Shown here: positions 1 to 11,957 of the stretch, piece after piece
Layout of the letters: each line of letters opens with the position of its first letter
Numbering within the stretch: position 1 is the first letter of the stretch
Source of the DNA: Zoroaster sp. YZ-2022
Lineage: Eukaryota; Echinodermata; Asteroidea; Forcipulatida; Zoroasteridae
Length of the DNA stretch: 64,000 nucleotides
Direction of reading: 5' to 3'
Assembly (NCBI GenBank): GCA_029582265.1
Contig: CM055819.1
Location: 30,109,164-30,173,163, forward strand
Notes under the pieces: generated by a model
Seen by the model: the letters and a program-made list of their open reading frames with translations, nothing else
What the model was told of the DNA's origin: nothing
Database searches by the model: none
Position numbers and translations under genes: made by a program

Positions 1-1295
1 CACTCCTTTCACTGTTAAATATTTTGCTTATGATGCAATTTCTAGTTCTCTAATTCCCAGGGTTCGTTTTACTTTGTCCCGGACCCTCGATTGTCCGCTA
101 TGAATATGCAATCCTTACAATGACGCTACTTTTGATCGTGCATATCCAGCGCCAACGCGATGCATAAAGCAACACCAGCAAGAACCTTGCATGCATTCCA
201 ATCCCTCCCACCACGTGTCTTGGATCCCATCCTTTGGACTTTGGTCTATTTTTTCGAATACTTCCTCGGAGTCCACCCCTACATACCGAACGCGGTTCGT
301 GGGTAATGAAGCATGGCCAAACAGTCACCGTGACTGACCCGCTCGGTCATTAGCCTTGGTCCGTGTGCCGTGCTCCCATGCACAACCGCTGCTCCCCTCA
401 TGCAATAGCTTAGCATTCCCAGTAAGCATTACCACCTTGAACATGCCCTATTTTCTTAAGTTGTCACTCACTTTACTTTTGTCAAATACCTTTCCTTATA
501 TGGAACAATAACCCGTTGTATAACCTGTTTTGCACACATGAGAAGGTAAGCTTCTCATTGCAAAGACGCTAAAACTAGGTTAATGTTTTATTCATTCCTA
601 GGCCCCAGATTCCTATATGTAAAACCAGAGATTTCCTTCTCTCGGGAAAGTGCGGTTCCGAATAATATCGTTAGTGCGATTCGATCCATGACAGTGCGAT
701 GTAGGCCTACCGAACTGTGACTGTGGTCTGGTCTGATACACTCTGGCCCCGACCAGACAACCCGCGTAGTCAAGCCCTGGTGGTCCCCATCTTTGAGACT
801 GACAAGCCGTCCGTCTCTTGGTGTAGCAGTGCCGGTACCGTATACCGAGTTGACAAGCCCCATGAACGATGGTCATGACTGCATCCGATCCCTTTTATAG
901 TTTGGCTCTCATACAAGTACGGTACATAGTCTGTTGTATTCATGTTTTTTGTTTTGTTTTTTAAAAGCGAGACTTAAGTAGTCTGAATGCCTCTTCCGTT
1001 CAGTCTCCTATTTTTAGAATAATTAGGTAATTGTCGCCGTGTTCACAGCGACTATGTAATTATTCTGAAACGAAAAAAAAAAAAAAAAATAGTAGACTGT
1101 GTGAACGGAAGAGGCATTCCGACTAAGTAGTAAGGCGGCGTGAAAGGTTTTGAATGTTAGTGATTGCTGCTCTCTTCAATCAAGTCTTCTCCAAATATCA
1201 ATATTGCAATTAATTATGCAGTTAATGACGGAAAAGCAAAGTAATATTAGTTGATAATCCATTTATTTTCTGATTTTGTGTTTCCTATATTGCAG
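1..1295 (+). promoter_or_regulatory. Proximal upstream region of LDAF1-like copy 1
   Basis: This stretch recurs upstream of all six gene copies, in + orientation near 30885, 41865 and 60830 and reversed near 14890 and 25270. The window starts inside the unit. A TATA-like string faces the gene near 617. A stronger TATAAAAG faces away from it on the minus strand at 892-899. The coding exon has a splice acceptor (tattgcag) ending at 1295, so at least one noncoding 5' exon must lie upstream; I cannot place it. Promoter function is inference. The 163-bp insertion seen upstream of copies 4-6 is absent here. Confidence 0.45.
981..1123. repeat. Palindromic MITE-like element upstream of copy 1
   Basis: The left arm begins gtctgaatgcctcttccgtt and the right arm ends with its complement, aacggaagaggcattccgac. 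Inner segments tagaataattaggtaatt and taattattct extend the pairing. Counterparts sit in the same place in every unit: 13803-13934, 22910-23038, 32074-32189, 43046-43154 and 62072-62175. It was therefore present in the ancestral unit. Copy 1 alone carries a long A run in the middle (about 1073-1089). No transposase is encoded, and target duplications are unclear. Confidence 0.7.
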
Positions 1296-1325
1296 GCTAC
1301 AGTAGTGTAAATAAGATTAAGCACA

Positions 1326-3030
1326 ATGGCAGAAATGACGTAAGTTATTTGTTGACATCTCATGATTGTGTATTAGTTTTTTTCTTATTTTGGTTACAAA
1401 GTCTGATAATTTTCTTTACAAATTTTATAAGACTGACAGGTTAATGAAACTAAAGTGCTGCTTAAGATTGTTGACAATTCATGATCAATGTAATTCATGT
1501 TATTACGGCATCAAATCCAGTGTTGTAGTTACTGGATGGCTCTTCAAAATTTTTAATTGGTCGGACAAATCTGCAGTAAAAGAAATCAAGATATTACATA
1601 TACATTAAACAACCGACCTGTGAAAAGTTCAGCTTAATCAGTCCACAACTCCAATGTTTGGAAGAAAATTAGAAACATTCATTTTCAAAATTGAATTTTT
1701 CACAACACTTATGTCGAGAGGGCAGTATTGCATTTACGACTAGTCTTAAATTCGTGTACTAAAAGGTATGAGAAATTATTTCACTTTTGTTAAAAATTAC
1801 AAGCAAGCTATATTTTTTATATATATATATATTTTTTTTGGCAACCAATTTTTTCTCTACTGCAGTAAATATCTGGAGGAGATGCGATCTTGGATCCAGG
1901 ATATGGTGATGGGAACGATGGACTACCTGAAAGTCAGGGAATGGAGTCGGGCTCTCATGACCTTCGCCAAAGAGCAACCTGTTAAAGCAATTCTGATTGG
2001 TGTTGTCCTAGCAACAAGCTTTCTACCAGCTATGGTGTTCGTGTCATTTGTGACCACGTTTCTCGTCGTTGGATTTCTCACTCTGCTGATTATTGAAGGT
2101 ATCGTTTTGAACCAAGCATTTACATTCTGTACCTCCAATATATTTATTAACGGTTCATATTATTTGTGACAGTTACCATAGCAACATTACTGGCACAATC
2201 TCATTTTGCCTATACTTCTCCTGTTGCTGTTGTCAAATAGAACAAATTGCTTCTGAATTAAATGAGTCACTATTTTCATTAAGAGTTTGTCGCTTTGACC
2301 AGTAGTGGTACAAAATGTTTACAAAAGTCATAATAATAGTACACAATTCTTATAAAGCACATATATCCTAGCGACTAGATCAAGGCGCTGTAAAAATGAA
2401 AAGAGAACTTTACATAGATCTAAACAATTCAGTTTTAAGCTGTTGACTATGAAGAGGATTGGTGGATTTGCATGGGGAGGTAGTTCCATAGTCTAGGACC
2501 AGTGTAGCTGAAGTCCCCCATTGTCACTGACTGCTGAAATAAGTAGTTAATTTTTTCTGTTCATCAGAGAGCAAGTTCGGGTGAGAACTAGTTACTTGTA
2601 GTCGACCACGAGTAGGAACTCTGAACTCGTAGATTTAAGATGGGACAAATATATGGAAATCAATAACTTGAGGTTATGGTACTGATGCATTTGTCACCTT
2701 TAAAAATGAGTCTGAAGCCCCCAAAATAAGTTATTTAAATGTTTACAGAGAAAACATTTTGGATTGGGTTTAAATGTTATTTTCTTCACCCATGCAGGTA
2801 CTGTCGTCATTTCAGCTGTCGGGATCCTTGGTTTTGCTCTCTTTGATAGTCTGATTGCTTCAGTCTTCATCGCGATGTTCCTCATCTCTTGTCTTGTCTT
2901 TTCTCGTTTCGCCTGGCGCATGATGGCCCCTCTCCGAACCATGATGGCTGCTCTTCTGGGAATTATGTGCAAGCGAGACGGTTGCACTAACAAGACTGCC
3001 CAGGAAGATAAGGGACAGATTGAAACATAG
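1326..3030 (+). CDS. LDAF1-like: LDAF1/promethin-like membrane protein, copy 1 (159 aa)
   Basis: Coding exons are 1326-1339, 1866-2098 and 2798-3030. All introns are GT-AG with acceptors ctactgcag and catgcag, and the phases join as Thr5 and Gly83. The product starts MAEMTKYLEEMRSWIQ. A short amphipathic N-terminus with FAKEQPVKAIL is followed by an almost continuous hydrophobic core at residues 46-118, centred on LPAMVF and LLIIEGTVVISAVG, then a basic RFAWRMMAPLR tail. Length and layout match promethin (human about 160 aa), which works with seipin at ER sites of lipid-droplet formation. The assignment rests on pattern recognition, not a search. The TAG at 3028-3030 removes a tail present in copies 4 and 5. 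Other four-helix small membrane proteins remain possible. Confidence 0.72.
2331..2635 (-). repeat. LINE 3'-end relic in intron 2 of copy 1
   Basis: Read on the minus strand, this has the usual tail of a CR1/L2-type LINE. A degenerate reverse-transcriptase C-terminus includes YTGPRLWN and LP. It is followed by gcgccttgatct, gctttataagaatt and an ATT-rich end. Stops and frameshifts show it is dead. The same fragment lies antisense in intron 2 of all copies (12357-12665, 21603-21915, 34275-34560, 44395-44680 and from 63830), so it predates the duplications. Confidence 0.6.
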
Positions 3031-6000
3031 TGCGGAACTGGATTATGACAAATGCGAGTGAAGTTTGTTGGTCCCCTATAGACGACAAAGACAAACCAAG
3101 AGTGTGAAGAGTGCGCTTAGATGACGAGTACAAGGCCTTTGTAGCATCCATGTTTTTGATTCCGTTAGTGCTTTTCATGTCAATGTTTCTGGTTCTAGTT
3201 GTCAATCCAGCTTTGTCTTTCCTTTCGTGGATGCTAAATCCATGATTGGGAAGTAAGCGATTTTGAAAATCTATGTGCCAGGCTCTGTGACTAACATAAA
3301 TGTAATTTTAAGCTGATTATGGGGAACCTGTTTAACCAATTGATACGCAACCAGTGTTCTTTATGTGTAAACAATGTTTCTTTAAATTATAATTGAGCTC
3401 ATGCAAAGAAATGTTGTGATGAAAGTTGTTGGTTTGGAATTGTTTCTAGGCCTAAAAAGTATGCCAGGGTTTAATTTCATATGTCGAGTTTGTTCAAGAA
3501 TGAAATTTTGGCATGAGACAAATTGTTGCATTATGATAAAGGCTGAGACATTGGCTATATATTAAGGACCCTTCTCTAAAATTGATTGTTTAAGCTCGGA
3601 TATGGACTCAATATGCACGATAAATATGTTGATTTACGGCAGTTTGTGGCATTTTACAAATAAATGTCATAAATTAAATCATTCTTGGTGACCTAAAAAT
3701 ACAAAAACTCGTTTTGTGACTTTCTTACATATTAAAATGTTTGAGCACTTACTAAACACCATTTTTAGTGAACGATCCGTCAACAACGTTATGATTAAAT
3801 TAATTACTAATAACTTATTTTTGAAGTTGGCATATTTAAATGTTGCATTTATCTATTACATTAAATATATATTTAACAAGTTACATTTAGATTATTATAC
3901 AACATCTGTGATGTCAAAACCTACACCAGGGGTGTTACACTTAACCAATATGAACGCCACTCGTGTTTTATACAGGGTTATTGTCATTTCTAGAATTGGG
4001 CAGTTTCACATAACGTTTTGGAGGAAGGAATATTCTTTGCAGCTTACTGTGAGCATTGATAAACTAACCTAGTCAAATTTCTGCCCATCTTTATGTGACT
4101 TGCTCCCGCAAAAATGAGTTCAGTCGGCATTTTTCTAAATTTAGATCATTCCTTTTTCTGAATTCCGCTTGAAAAGAGCATTCCATTGACACCCACCACA
4201 TTGTGTTGCACTTCTTACTAAAAATCGTGTGGCTTGTACAAAGTCGTTTATTCTATTTTAAATTCCATTGGATAAACTACTTTGTAAGGCCATACTTGCT
4301 AATAACATAAGTACAATTTTTATGCTCACTTTGTGGGTGTCGATGAACGCAATGTGTTTCTGGTAAAAAGGATGAAGATCAATTGTTTTGTCGAACTTCC
4401 AGATTCCTGTGAATATTATTGGATTGTTAAAAACCACATGGCATTATGTAAAGTCGAATAAATAAAAAAAATTGGGATCTGAAAATGGCTATTATAAAAT
4501 TTAAAAAATGAATGAGTACTGTCTAGACCCGAAAAGCTGATCAATAAACAAATTCAAGCCCCAAGAAAGATTAAATAATTTATTTTACCTTCTTTCTCAA
4601 TTTTGATAGTTTAAATATTATATTTAAAATCTTAAACCAGGCTTTCAAATTACAATAAGCAATCTGGCCAAACATTTGTTTACTGAAATAGTGAACCATT
4701 TGATCACTTAATATACTATTGACATTTTGAGGGTTTTTCCCATCGCAAATACAAACTTAATTCGAAAAAATTTCTGTTTCGTTGTATATTGAATATGAAA
4801 TAGATCTAAAATACTTTTGTCTTTCACTTTACAGTTGTACAAGATATTTTCAGAATATTTTCAAGTTTCAATAACTGTTGTATAGGATTATATTTTCCCT
4901 AATATTTCAAGTTTCTATTAACATATAAGCAATTGTTTTGTTTGAGAATTCGAGGAACAAGTTTTAATACAGACATTTAGAAATAAATGCACTAAAAATC
5001 TGCCAACTAAACTACATTGATCTGTATAATTAATTTGATTTAGTAATTTATGTATATTTTGTTTTACTTTGCCTCACGTTGTGCTTGGTTGGGTTCTTAG
5101 GTGGTGTGTGTTTTTGGTTTTCAGTGTACCAAATCAACCCCAGCACAATAATAAAAGGTTTTATGTCCGACTCCTAGGCAAGATTTGATGTAATATCTGT
5201 AAACTAATAAACTTTAAAAGCAAAAATAAAGTGTTGCATTAATTGGAGGATCAAGGACTGAACACTTCTTTTACCAAAATATATAAACAGAAATGCACCA
5301 TGGCACCAATGGGCTTCCGTTGCATAAGACCATCCTATGGTTTGTAAAGCCACTCCACTGAGGTGTGCTGCTGTAGTGATGCACGTACACTATGCAGATC
5401 AAACTCATTGGTATCTATATCAGCCTCTCTGAGAGTGTTCTTACTTCCTTATCCATTGGCCGACAGTGTCTTTAGATGCCGCTCGATGCTGGGGTTTGGA
5501 AATTGTTAGGAGTTTGGTTTCCTCCTTCCTTAAATCACTGGATGTCTGCAAGTACTTCTAAGCATGAGAAGAGGTGTCATCTTATTTGATATAGCTGTAC
5601 CGGGTGACCGTAGAGTAGCATCAAAGGAAATTTTAAGACATTCTCATTTCTGTCATCTGACAGTAAGGAAATTCCACATTGGAATTTTAAGATCTCGCTT
5701 TTAGTTTCCGAAATCTGAATTTTTGATAACAATATCTTTCAAAATTCGTTCGCTTTTTAAATGCTATTTATTGGGCCAAACACGGGTGATGTAAGTTAAA
5801 TCTTTCATGGATTGGTTTTTATATATATTATCCTCAATCTAATGTATTAAGGATGCATTTACAGACATTTTAACCAAAAAGCATGAAATAAAAGCACCTT
5901 TTGTGACCATCTGGGTAATGTAAAAGCCCCCCCCCCCCCCATTCTTTTATTTATAGGTTTTCCCGGTCAATTTTGGCAAATAAGCAGCCAATTTCACTTT

Positions 6001-6487
6001 CATGCATTCATATTAAAGCGATTTTGCCTCTCCAGTTGCTACTGTGTTTCGAATTAAGAATTCAAGCATTCAATTTCATTTTCAGGCATGCGAATTCATT
6101 TAGCATTATATTCAATTTAGCATATAGGCCAACGTACGTACATTCGTCATCCAATTTCGCAGAGTTGGTTCGACTGCAGATTTTCAATAAAATTCTATTT
6201 TTATTTTCGTATAATGGGCAATCAATTTCGCAAAATGAGAATTAAAAAATACGAGAAACAAATATAAACAAATAGATTAATTGTACAAGACAATTAACCG
6301 AATACGTTTCATATCTTTACTTTAATTCAAACATAATTTTGTTTTCTTTATTCATGTGCGTTTCTGGTACAGTTTATAGGGCCTATCGGTCTTTTTAAGT
6401 TTTTTTTATCCTGGTTTCTTATTTCCCATTGTCGATGTTTAACAAAGCGTCAATTAAGTTGCACAAATTCCACAAATGCCTGCCCAA
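3031..6487 (+). repeat. Downstream flank of copy 1 (inverted-repeat arm)
   Basis: This is 3' UTR and intergenic DNA with no credible gene. It matches the reverse complement of 8515-11957 almost base for base, and the direct flanks at 35011-38200 and 45785-48890. It contains a C14 run at about 5927-5940 that appears as a G run near 9053 in the inverted arm. Several AATAAA motifs occur, but which one ends the mRNA is unknown. A 31-codon hydrophobic ORF lies at 3150-3245. Homology to the inverted arm stops at about 6487. Confidence 0.7.
3150..3245 (+). other. Hydrophobic 31-codon ORF in the 3' UTR of copy 1
   Basis: An ATG opens a 31-residue peptide, nearly all hydrophobic, beginning MFLIPLVLFMSMF and ending SFLSWMLNP before TGA. 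The reading frame is open upstream through DDEYKAFVAS. The same ORF is intact downstream of copies 2, 3 and 5 and frameshifted in copy 4. It could be a lost terminal exon, a short membrane peptide or chance. No splice sites clearly attach it to the main gene. Confidence 0.25.
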
Positions 6488-6624
6488 TAATGAATTTGAA
6501 TGTCATTGACCCAATACGAGCCGCGAAAAGCTCCTGCGAATTTGAATTCTGTTCGAGTGGATTGTTAAATTGGATTGTTATTTTGTTTCAATCGCATGAC
6601 GCAGGAGTACTATGGCCTACTCAA

Positions 6625-7345
6625 GATGAGAATGCCTAAGAATCTGTTCATTGTCAAACTACATTTTTCTGCCAGTGCAGGCGCGCAGACACACATTTGT
6701 CATGGGAGGAGCGGTGAATAATTTTGTGAATAAATAGCCCCGAAAAATTTTCGCCTGGAAAACACTTAATGGTGAAAATGGGGTCAAATATTTATTTTTA
6801 TTTTAATTTTAAATAAACATGGGCCCAAAGAGGGGGGAGACCACCCCCTTCGCCACTCCCAAGGTACCTGAAAATATTGATTGGGTCATCATTTTTGGTG
6901 GTTGAATATATTCAACCATGCACTTGTTGGTACCGGAAGTTTTTTTTGTCAAAACAATTGTCGAGGGTCTGTGGTTACGGGACACTTTTAACTCCAGGTT
7001 GTTTCAACAGAGAGATCAGTGTAGACTTGGTCACACCGTCGCTGTCCCAGGGACATATAGCTTGATCCACGATAAAAAGGTAATTTGGTTGTTTAAGAAA
7101 CACTTTTTAAGTAATATTTATTGCAAGTTTGTCGTATTTATTTTTGCTTTGGTTGTGTTTGTGTGTGGTTTACGTGTGGGAACGTTGACTAACTCTCATG
7201 TATTTGAATTGAATTGAAAATGAATGGAATTGGCTGGTATAGTCTATTATACACGTATGTTATTCCTCGGTATAATTAGCATAATTCGACCAAAACTTGA
7301 CCACTTCTCAATAAAATGGTCACTCTATGCGGGTTGATGATAACA
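6625..7345 (+). repeat. 0.75-kb flank repeat, downstream type, copy 1
   Basis: The order agaatgcctaagaatctg, ctgccagtgcag, aatggggtcaaatattta, a G/C patch around gggcccaaagagg, then tcactctatgcgggttgat is shared with the upstream flanks of other units (29370-30160, 40318-41110, 59300-60095; reversed 15645-16450, 26040-26850). Divergence is higher than between true unit copies, and much of the interior is missing near 7220. A unit thus carries related repeats at both ends. Short ORFs here look non-coding. Confidence 0.6.
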
Positions 7346-7400
7346 TTATCCTAGGTCGTCAGATGTGCTTTATTACTCTCTTAATGTAAAACATTTTCTT

Positions 7401-7650
7401 TTTTTCAACTTTTGATCTGCTAATTATTACAACCTAAAACTTAGTAATTAGGTAACCTAATTAGTAGTTAGGTAAATCCATTATTCTCTTGAAACATTTT
7501 TGAAAAAAGTAATATAATAATACAATTTAAATTTCATCAAAATTACCGATTTCACAATAGTAAACTTTATGCTAAAAGTGTCTGCTTGGGCAAGCTTACC
7601 TAATCACAATGTTTTAGATCGTAATAATTAGCCGATCAAAAGTTGAAAAA
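7401..7650. repeat. 250-bp MITE with ~40-bp terminal inverted repeats
   Basis: The left end tttttcaacttttgatctgc continues into taattattacaacctaaaac. The right end is its near-exact complement, finishing gatcaaaagttgaaaaa. There is no coding capacity. A second copy with the same ends lies at 49766-50014 at the matching place downstream of copy 5, so it belongs to the ancestral unit. Confidence 0.65.
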
Positions 7651-8514
7651 TCGCTCCATTTTTGTACATGTTGCGCTAGGGCCAAGGATACCATGGATAC
7701 GGAGGGAGTCCAGTGGTGCATTGGCCATGATTGGCCCTAGAATGGGGCTATATTATAATAAAGCGGGGCAAAATTATGCGACCAAACCGTTCCGATGTGC
7801 CTTGATCAAGGCTACATAGCCCCTTGCCTAAGATTTAGGAACTGTCAAACATTATGAAGACATGATTTTCATATACTTAGGCCTACCTTGTTCTTGGAGC
7901 GTGTATAGAGAAAGGAAGCTTGTACAGTGCACAGTGCTACTACAGTAGTACTGGTAGTAGTACTAGTAGTACTACTAGTAGGGATGTCAAAATGAAAATT
8001 GAAGTATTAAGGGATGTCAAAATGAAAATTGAAGTAATAAGGATTCACCTGAAAATGGGCTAGAATGAAAGAGCTTGTTTTCTAAAGTTGTTTGGTGAAA
8101 AAATGACCAAAATCGGTCAAGGGGTTCAAAAGTAATTTTTCGTTAAAGGCGTTTTTGCTCGTGAAATTCAAGGTCAATGTCAACGCATAGTAAACAAACG
8201 GAATGAAATTGACATTTTATCGCGTCGCAATAAATTTAGTAAAGTGAAGAAACAAGTGAAATCGACTAGAATTGGTTAACAATAATGATTTCTTTGGGTT
8301 AAAGTAAGAAAACAGGTTCTGGAGCTCAAGAAAGTGAAAACAAACGCGCACCGAAAATGGCGTAAAGACGCGACGACGTCCCAGGGGACAACAAAATGGC
8401 GGGTAGGAAAATTGAATGATCGGCCATTTTTAAACAACTATAACAACAAAACTAAATGTTGCATGGCCTTCATTTTTTCAGTATTATAAGAAACCAACTG
8501 TATTTTCAGTTAAA
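7651..8514. other. Spacer between the convergent inverted arms
   Basis: No gene is visible. About 7935-7980 is a run of agt/act triplets that can fold on itself. At 7981-8040 a 30-bp sequence (gggatgtcaaaatgaaaatt plus ten bases) is repeated twice in tandem. The first ~280 bp resemble 50015-50290 downstream of copy 5. The remainder to 8514 has no match elsewhere in the window. Confidence 0.5.
7981..8040 (+). repeat. Two-copy 30-bp tandem repeat
   Basis: Two adjacent 30-base units differ at a single position (gtattaa versus gtaataa). It lies in the unique spacer and has no evident function. Confidence 0.8.
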
Positions 8515-11500
8515 TGGGCAGGCATTTGTGGAATTTGTGCAACTTAATTGATGCTTTGTTAAACATCGGCAATGGGAAATAAGAAACCAGGATAAAAAAA
8601 ACTAAAAAAGACCGATAGGCCCTATAAACTGTACCAGAAACGCACATGAATAAAGAAAACAAAATTATGTTTGAATTAAATTAAAGATATGAAACGTATT
8701 CGGTTAATTGTCTTGTACAATTAATATATTTGTTTCTCGTATTTTTTAATTCTCATTTTGCGAAATTGATTGCCCATTATACGAAAATAAAAATAGAATT
8801 TTATTGAAAATCTGCAGTCGAACCAACTCTGCGAAATTGGATGACGAATGTACGTACGTAGGCCTATATGCTAAATTGAATATAATGCTAAATGAATTCG
8901 CAATGCCTGAAAATGAAATTGAATGGTTGAATTCTTAATTCGAAACACAGTAGCAACTGGGAGGCAAAAATCGCTTTAATATGAATGTATGAAAGTGAAA
9001 TTGCCTGCTTATTTGCCAAAATTGACCGGGAAAACCTATAAATAAAAGAATGGGGGGGGGGGGGCTTTTACATTATCCAGATGGTCACAAAAGGTGCTTT
9101 TATTTCATGCTTTTTGGTTAAAATGTCTGTAAATGCATCCTTAATTCATTAGATTGAGGATAATATATATAAAAACCAATCCATGAAAGATTTAACTTAC
9201 ATCACCCGTGTTTGGCCCAATAAATAGCATTTAAAAAGCGAACGAATTTTGAAAGATATTGTTATCAAAAATTCAGATTTCGAAAACTAAAAGCGAGATC
9301 TTAAAATTCCAATGTGGAATTTCCTTACTGTCAGATGACAGAAATGAGAATGTCTTAAAATTTCCTTTGATGCTACTCTACTGTCACCCGGTACAGCTAT
9401 ATCAAATAAGACGACACCTCTTCTCATGCTTAGAAGTACTTGTAGATATCCAGTGATTTAAGGAAGGAGGAAACCAAACTCCTAACAATTTCCAAACCCC
9501 AGCATCGAGCGGCATCTAAAGACACTGTCGGCCAATGGATAAGGAAGTAGGAACTCTCAGAGAGGCCGATATAGATACCAATGAGTTTAAACTGCATAGT
9601 GTACGTGCATCACTACAGCAGCACACCTCAGTGGTGTGGCTTTACAAACCATAGGATGGTCTTATGCAACGGAAGCCCATTGGTGTCATGGTGCATTTCT
9701 GTTTATATATTTTGGTAAAAGAAAAGTGTTCAGTCCTCCAATTAATGCAACACTTTATTTTTGCTTTTAAAGTTTATTAGTTTACAGATATTACATCAAA
9801 TCTTGCCTAGGAGTCGGACATATAAAACCTTTTATTATTGTGCCGGGGTTGATTTGGTACAGTAAAAACCAAAAACACATACCGCCTAAGAACCCAACCA
9901 AGCACAACGGGAGGCAAAGTTAAACAAAATATACATAAATTACTAAACCAAATTAATTATACAAATCAATGTAGTTTATAGTTGGCAGATTTTTAGTGCA
10001 TTTATTTCTAAATGTCTGTATTAAAACTTGTTCCTCGAATTCTCTAACAAAACAATTGTTTATATGTTAATAGAAACTTGAAATATTAGGGAAAATATAA
10101 TCCTATACAACAGTTATTGAAACTTGAAAATATTCTGAAAGTATCTTGTACAACTCCAAAGTTAAAGACAAAAGTATGTTAGATCTATTTCATATTCAAT
10201 ATACAACGAAACAGAAAAGTTTCCGGATTAAGTTTGTATTTGTGATGGGAAAACGTCAATAGTATATTAAGTGATTAAATGGTTCACTATTTCGGTAAAC
10301 AAATGTTTGTCAGATTGCTTATTGTAATTTGAAAGCCTGGTTTAAGATTTTAAATATATATATTTAAACTATCAAAATTGAGAAGGAAGGTAAAATAAAT
10401 TTAATCTTTCTTGGGGCTTGAATTTGTTTATTGATCAGCCTTTCGGGTCCAGACAGTACTCATTCATTTTTTTAGTTATATAATAGCCATTTTCAGATAC
10501 CAAAAAAATAATTTCTTCAACTTTACATAATGCCATGTGGTTTTTAACAATCCAATTTAGTAATATTCACAGGAATCTGTAAGTTTGACAAAACAATTTA
10601 TCTTCATCCTTTTTACCAGAAACACGTTGCGTTCACCGACACCCACAAAGTGAGCATAAAAATTGTACTTATGTTATTAGCAAGTATGGCCTTACAAAGT
10701 AGTTTAACCAATGGAATTTAAAATAGAATAAACGACTTTGTACAAGCCACACAAGATTTTTAGTAAGAAGTGCAACACAAAGTGTTGAGTATCAATGGAA
10801 TGCTCTTTTCCAACGGAATTCAGAAAAAGGAAAGATCTAAATTTAGAAAAATGCCGACTGAACTCATTTTTGTGGGAGCAAGTCACATAAAGATGGGCAG
10901 AAATTTGACTAGGTTAGTTTATCAATGCTCACAGTAAACTGTAAAGAATATTCCTTCCTTCAAAACGTTATGTGAAACTGCCCAATTCTAGAAATGACAA
11001 TAACCCTGTATAAAACACGAGTGGTGTTCATATTGGTTAAGTGTAACACCCCTGGTGTAGGTTTTGACATCACAGATGTTGTATAATAATCTAAATGTAA
11101 CTTGTTAAATATATATTTAATGCAATAGATAAATGCAACATTTAAATATGCCAACTTCAAAAACAATTTATTAGTAATTAATTTAATCATGTTGACGGAT
11201 CCTTCACTAAAAATGGTGTTCAGGAAGCGCTCAAACATTTTAATATGTAATAAAGTCATAAAACGAGTTTTTGTATTTTTAGGTCACCAAGAATGATTTA
11301 TTTATGACATTTCTTTGTAAAATGCCACAAACTGCCGTAAATCAACATATTTATCATGCATATCGAGTCCATATCTGAGCTTAAACAATCAATTTTAGAG
11401 AAGGGTCCTTAATATATAGCCAATGTCTCAGCCTTTATCATAATGCAACAATTTGTCTCATGCCAAAATTTCATTCTTGAACAAACTCGACATAAGAAAT

Positions 11501-11957
11501 TATTAAACCCTGGCATACTTTTTAGGCCTAGAAATAATTCCAAACCCAACAACTTTCATCACAACATTTCTTTGCATGAGCTCAATTATAATTTGAAGAA
11601 ACATTGTTCACACAAAAACAAGAACAAACACTGGTTGCGTATCAATTGGTTAAACAGGTTCCCAATAACCAGCTTAAAATTACATTTATGTTAGTCACAG
11701 AGCCTGGCACATAGATTTTCAAAATCGCTTAGTTCCCAATCATGGATTTAGCATCCACGAAAGGAAAGACAAAGCTGGATTGACAACTAGAACCAGAAAC
11801 ATTGACATGAAAAGCACTAACGGAATCAAAAACATGGATGCTACAAAGGCCTTGTACTCGTCATCTAAGCGCACTCTTCACACTCTTGTTGGTTTGTCTT
11901 TGTCGTCTATAGGGGACCAACAAACTTCACTCGCATTTGTCATAATCCAGTTCCGCA
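8515..11957 (-). repeat. Downstream flank of copy 2 (inverted-repeat arm)
   Basis: This is the reverse complement of 3031-6487 with small indels. It carries the 3' UTR of copy 2, including the hydrophobic micro-ORF at 11740-11835 (minus strand) and a G run at 9052-9064. The match starts at gggcaggcatttgtgg. Short ORFs here recur only because the DNA is duplicated, and no protein-like composition was seen. Confidence 0.7.

Noticed and set aside
588..876. Pair of overlapping ~90-codon antisense ORFs upstream of copy 1 as a second gene
   Set aside because: Two frames are open at once and neither is kept across all units; parts recur only through DNA duplication. The divergent TATA box is reported separately as a lead.
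1923..2138. 71-codon antisense ORF over exon 2, seen opposite every copy
   Set aside because: Its conservation follows from conservation of the sense exon; no splice or start evidence supports it.
7935..8040. CRISPR-like array
   Set aside because: Only two adjacent 30-bp units without spacers plus a triplet run, in a eukaryotic context.
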